A stretch of DNA of 6,266 nt from an uncultured Bacteroidota bacterium (lineage in GTDB: Bacteria; Bacteroidota; Bacteroidia; Chitinophagales; Chitinophagaceae). The notes beneath the pieces were generated by a model, which had not been told where the DNA came from, searched no databases, and saw only the letters and a program-made list of their open reading frames with translations. A program made the translations under genes and the position numbers. The stretch lies in the NCBI GenBank assembly GCA_946479055.1, contig CAMLEX010000313.1, positions 1-6,266 on the forward strand. Reading direction: 5' to 3'. Of this stretch, positions 5,635-6,266 are shown one piece after another. Position 1 is the first letter of the stretch; every line of letters begins with the position of its first letter.

Positions 5635-5652
5635 GCCGCTGTCGCCAGCGGC
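5635..5652. promoter_or_regulatory. Perfect 7-bp inverted repeat (GCCGCTG-N4-CAGCGGC) against the folK start
   Basis: GCCGCTG (5635-5641) and CAGCGGC (5646-5652) are exact complements around four bases. Read in folK direction the loop is GCGA, a GNRA tetraloop, which would make a very stable RNA stem ending three bases before the folK AUG. If folK transcription starts from the motif at 5654-5661, the start point would fall inside the repeat, and it would act as a DNA operator instead. There is no T-run on either side fitting an intrinsic terminator. Its GC content stands out from the surrounding A/T-rich DNA. Confidence 0.7.
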
Positions 5653-5653
5653 T

Positions 5654-5661
5654 CAAATATC
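5654..5661 (-). promoter_or_regulatory. Weak putative -7 element for folK (GATATTTG)
   Basis: The minus strand reads GATATTTG, five of six fixed positions of TAnnTTTG, 22 bases upstream of the folK ATG. It stands back to back with the sppA motif at 5664-5671, two bases away. No -33 TTTG was found. Confidence 0.25.
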
Positions 5662-5663
5662 TT

Positions 5664-5671
5664 TATTTTTG
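5664..5671 (+). promoter_or_regulatory. Putative -7 promoter element for sppA (TATTTTTG)
   Basis: TATTTTTG is an exact TAnnTTTG match, 22 bases upstream of the sppA ATG, predicting a leader of about 15 bases. The matching -33 position would fall inside the GC-rich inverted repeat at 5635-5652, and no TTTG is seen there. Confidence 0.45.
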
Positions 5672-5693
5672 GCTTTCAACAATGTATTAACTG

Positions 5694-6266
5694 ATGCGGA
5701 ATTTTTTTAAAATATTTTTTGCCTCACTGCTGGCCCTGGTTGTATTTACCCTGCTGGCTGTTTTCTTCCTGGTATCCATGCTGGGCGGAATAGCTTCAAA
5801 AGATAAACCACGGGTAGCGGCTGAATCGGTAATAGTCCTCGATCTAGGTCAGCATTATAAAGAGCAGGTGAAACAGGATCCTTTTTCGGCTTTTAGGAGC
5901 GATGATAAAGATGTACCCGGTCTGTATGATGTGATACGTCTTTTGAACAGGGCAAAATCAGATAAGAATGTGGCCGGCATTTATGTAATCGCTAATAATA
6001 ATCCCAATGGGTTTGCCGCCAGCGAAGAATTGAGAAATGCACTAAAAGATTTCAAAACAAGTGGCAAGTTTATCCTGGCACATGGCGATGTGATGACACA
6101 AAAAGCATACAGTGTAGCCAATATCGCCGATAAAATTTATGTAAGTCCACAGGGTTATGTTGAATGGGCGGGTTACAGTGTAGAGCTGGCTTTTCTGAAA
6201 GGAACTTTGGAGAAACTGGAAATTGAACCACAGGTTTTCTATGCCGGAAAATTTAAAAGTGCCACC
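5694..6266 (+). CDS. sppA: Signal peptide peptidase SppA (protease IV), N-terminal 191 residues, cut by window end
   Basis: The frame is open from the ATG at 5694 to the window end (191 codons). SppA is a membrane-anchored serine/lysine protease that degrades cleaved signal peptides. Residues 1-34 hold a short basic start (MRNFFK) and one long hydrophobic segment (about 7-31), which is an uncleaved anchor by family precedent. A Clp/crotonase-like fold follows: VIVLDLG (47-52), then VPGLYDVIRLLNRAKSDKNVAGIYV (74-98), NGFAASEELRNALKDFKTSGKFILAHG (105-131), and ADKIYVSPQGYVEWAGYSVELAFLKGTLEKLEIEPQVFYAGKFKSAT (145-191). Lys188, in the YAGKFKSAT segment, fits the catalytic lysine of the E. coli 67K type (GTYKSAVEP context). 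The nucleophilic serine would lie in the missing C-terminal domain, so only one dyad residue is in view. Family length is about 580-620 residues for the tandem-domain form; which form this is cannot be seen. It diverges from folK. The identification is firm. Confidence 0.94.
   Translation, partial: MRNFFKIFFASLLALVVFTLLAVFFLVSMLGGIASKDKPRVAAESVIVLDLGQHYKEQVKQDPFSAFRSDDKDVPGLYDVIRLLNRAKSDKNVAGIYVIANNNPNGFAASEELRNALKDFKTSGKFILAHGDVMTQKAYSVANIADKIYVSPQGYVEWAGYSVELAFLKGTLEKLEIEPQVFYAGKFKSAT

Overview
The window looks like an ordinary chromosomal housekeeping stretch from a member of the Bacteroidota, most likely a Chitinophagaceae-type bacterium. The assignment is inference. It rests on three things: no Shine-Dalgarno sequence is visible before any start codon, the intergenic gaps carry TAnnTTTG-type -7 promoter motifs, and the proteins have the flavour of that phylum. 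No taxonomic search was possible.

Layout, left to right. Positions 1-2082 (minus strand) hold the first 694 codons of gcvP, the glycine cleavage P-protein; the window edge cuts it about 11 residues before the expected PLP lysine. A 252-bp divergent gap (2083-2334) follows, with a five-copy 9-bp periodic repeat in the presumed gcvP leader. A small eight-cysteine YkgJ-family protein is encoded at 2335-2820 (plus). It converges on an MFS exporter gene at 2882-4141 (minus). A 205-bp gap (4142-4346) contains nine units of an 8-bp periodic repeat and a GC-rich hairpin. A deoxynucleoside kinase gene lies at 4347-4979 (minus). A 169-bp gap (4980-5148) follows, with eleven units of a 7-bp tandem repeat that stops one base before the kinase start codon, plus a perfect DnaA-box 9-mer. 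Then comes folK at 5149-5631 (minus), a 62-bp divergent gap with a perfect GC-rich inverted repeat, and the first 191 codons of sppA from 5694 (plus), open at the window end.

The genes do not form one pathway. folK (folate synthesis) and the deoxynucleoside kinase (dNTP salvage) both bear on nucleotide and one-carbon metabolism, and GcvP feeds one-carbon units to tetrahydrofolate, so a loose one-carbon/nucleotide theme exists. The gaps of 169-205 bp and the separate promoter-like motifs argue for individual transcription units.

I found no mobile element, CRISPR array, RNA gene, toxin-antitoxin pair or defence system. The unusual content is intergenic: three different short-period arrays (9, 8 and 7 bp), each just upstream of the start of a minus-strand gene; a hairpin placed against the folK start; and a DnaA box ahead of the kinase gene.
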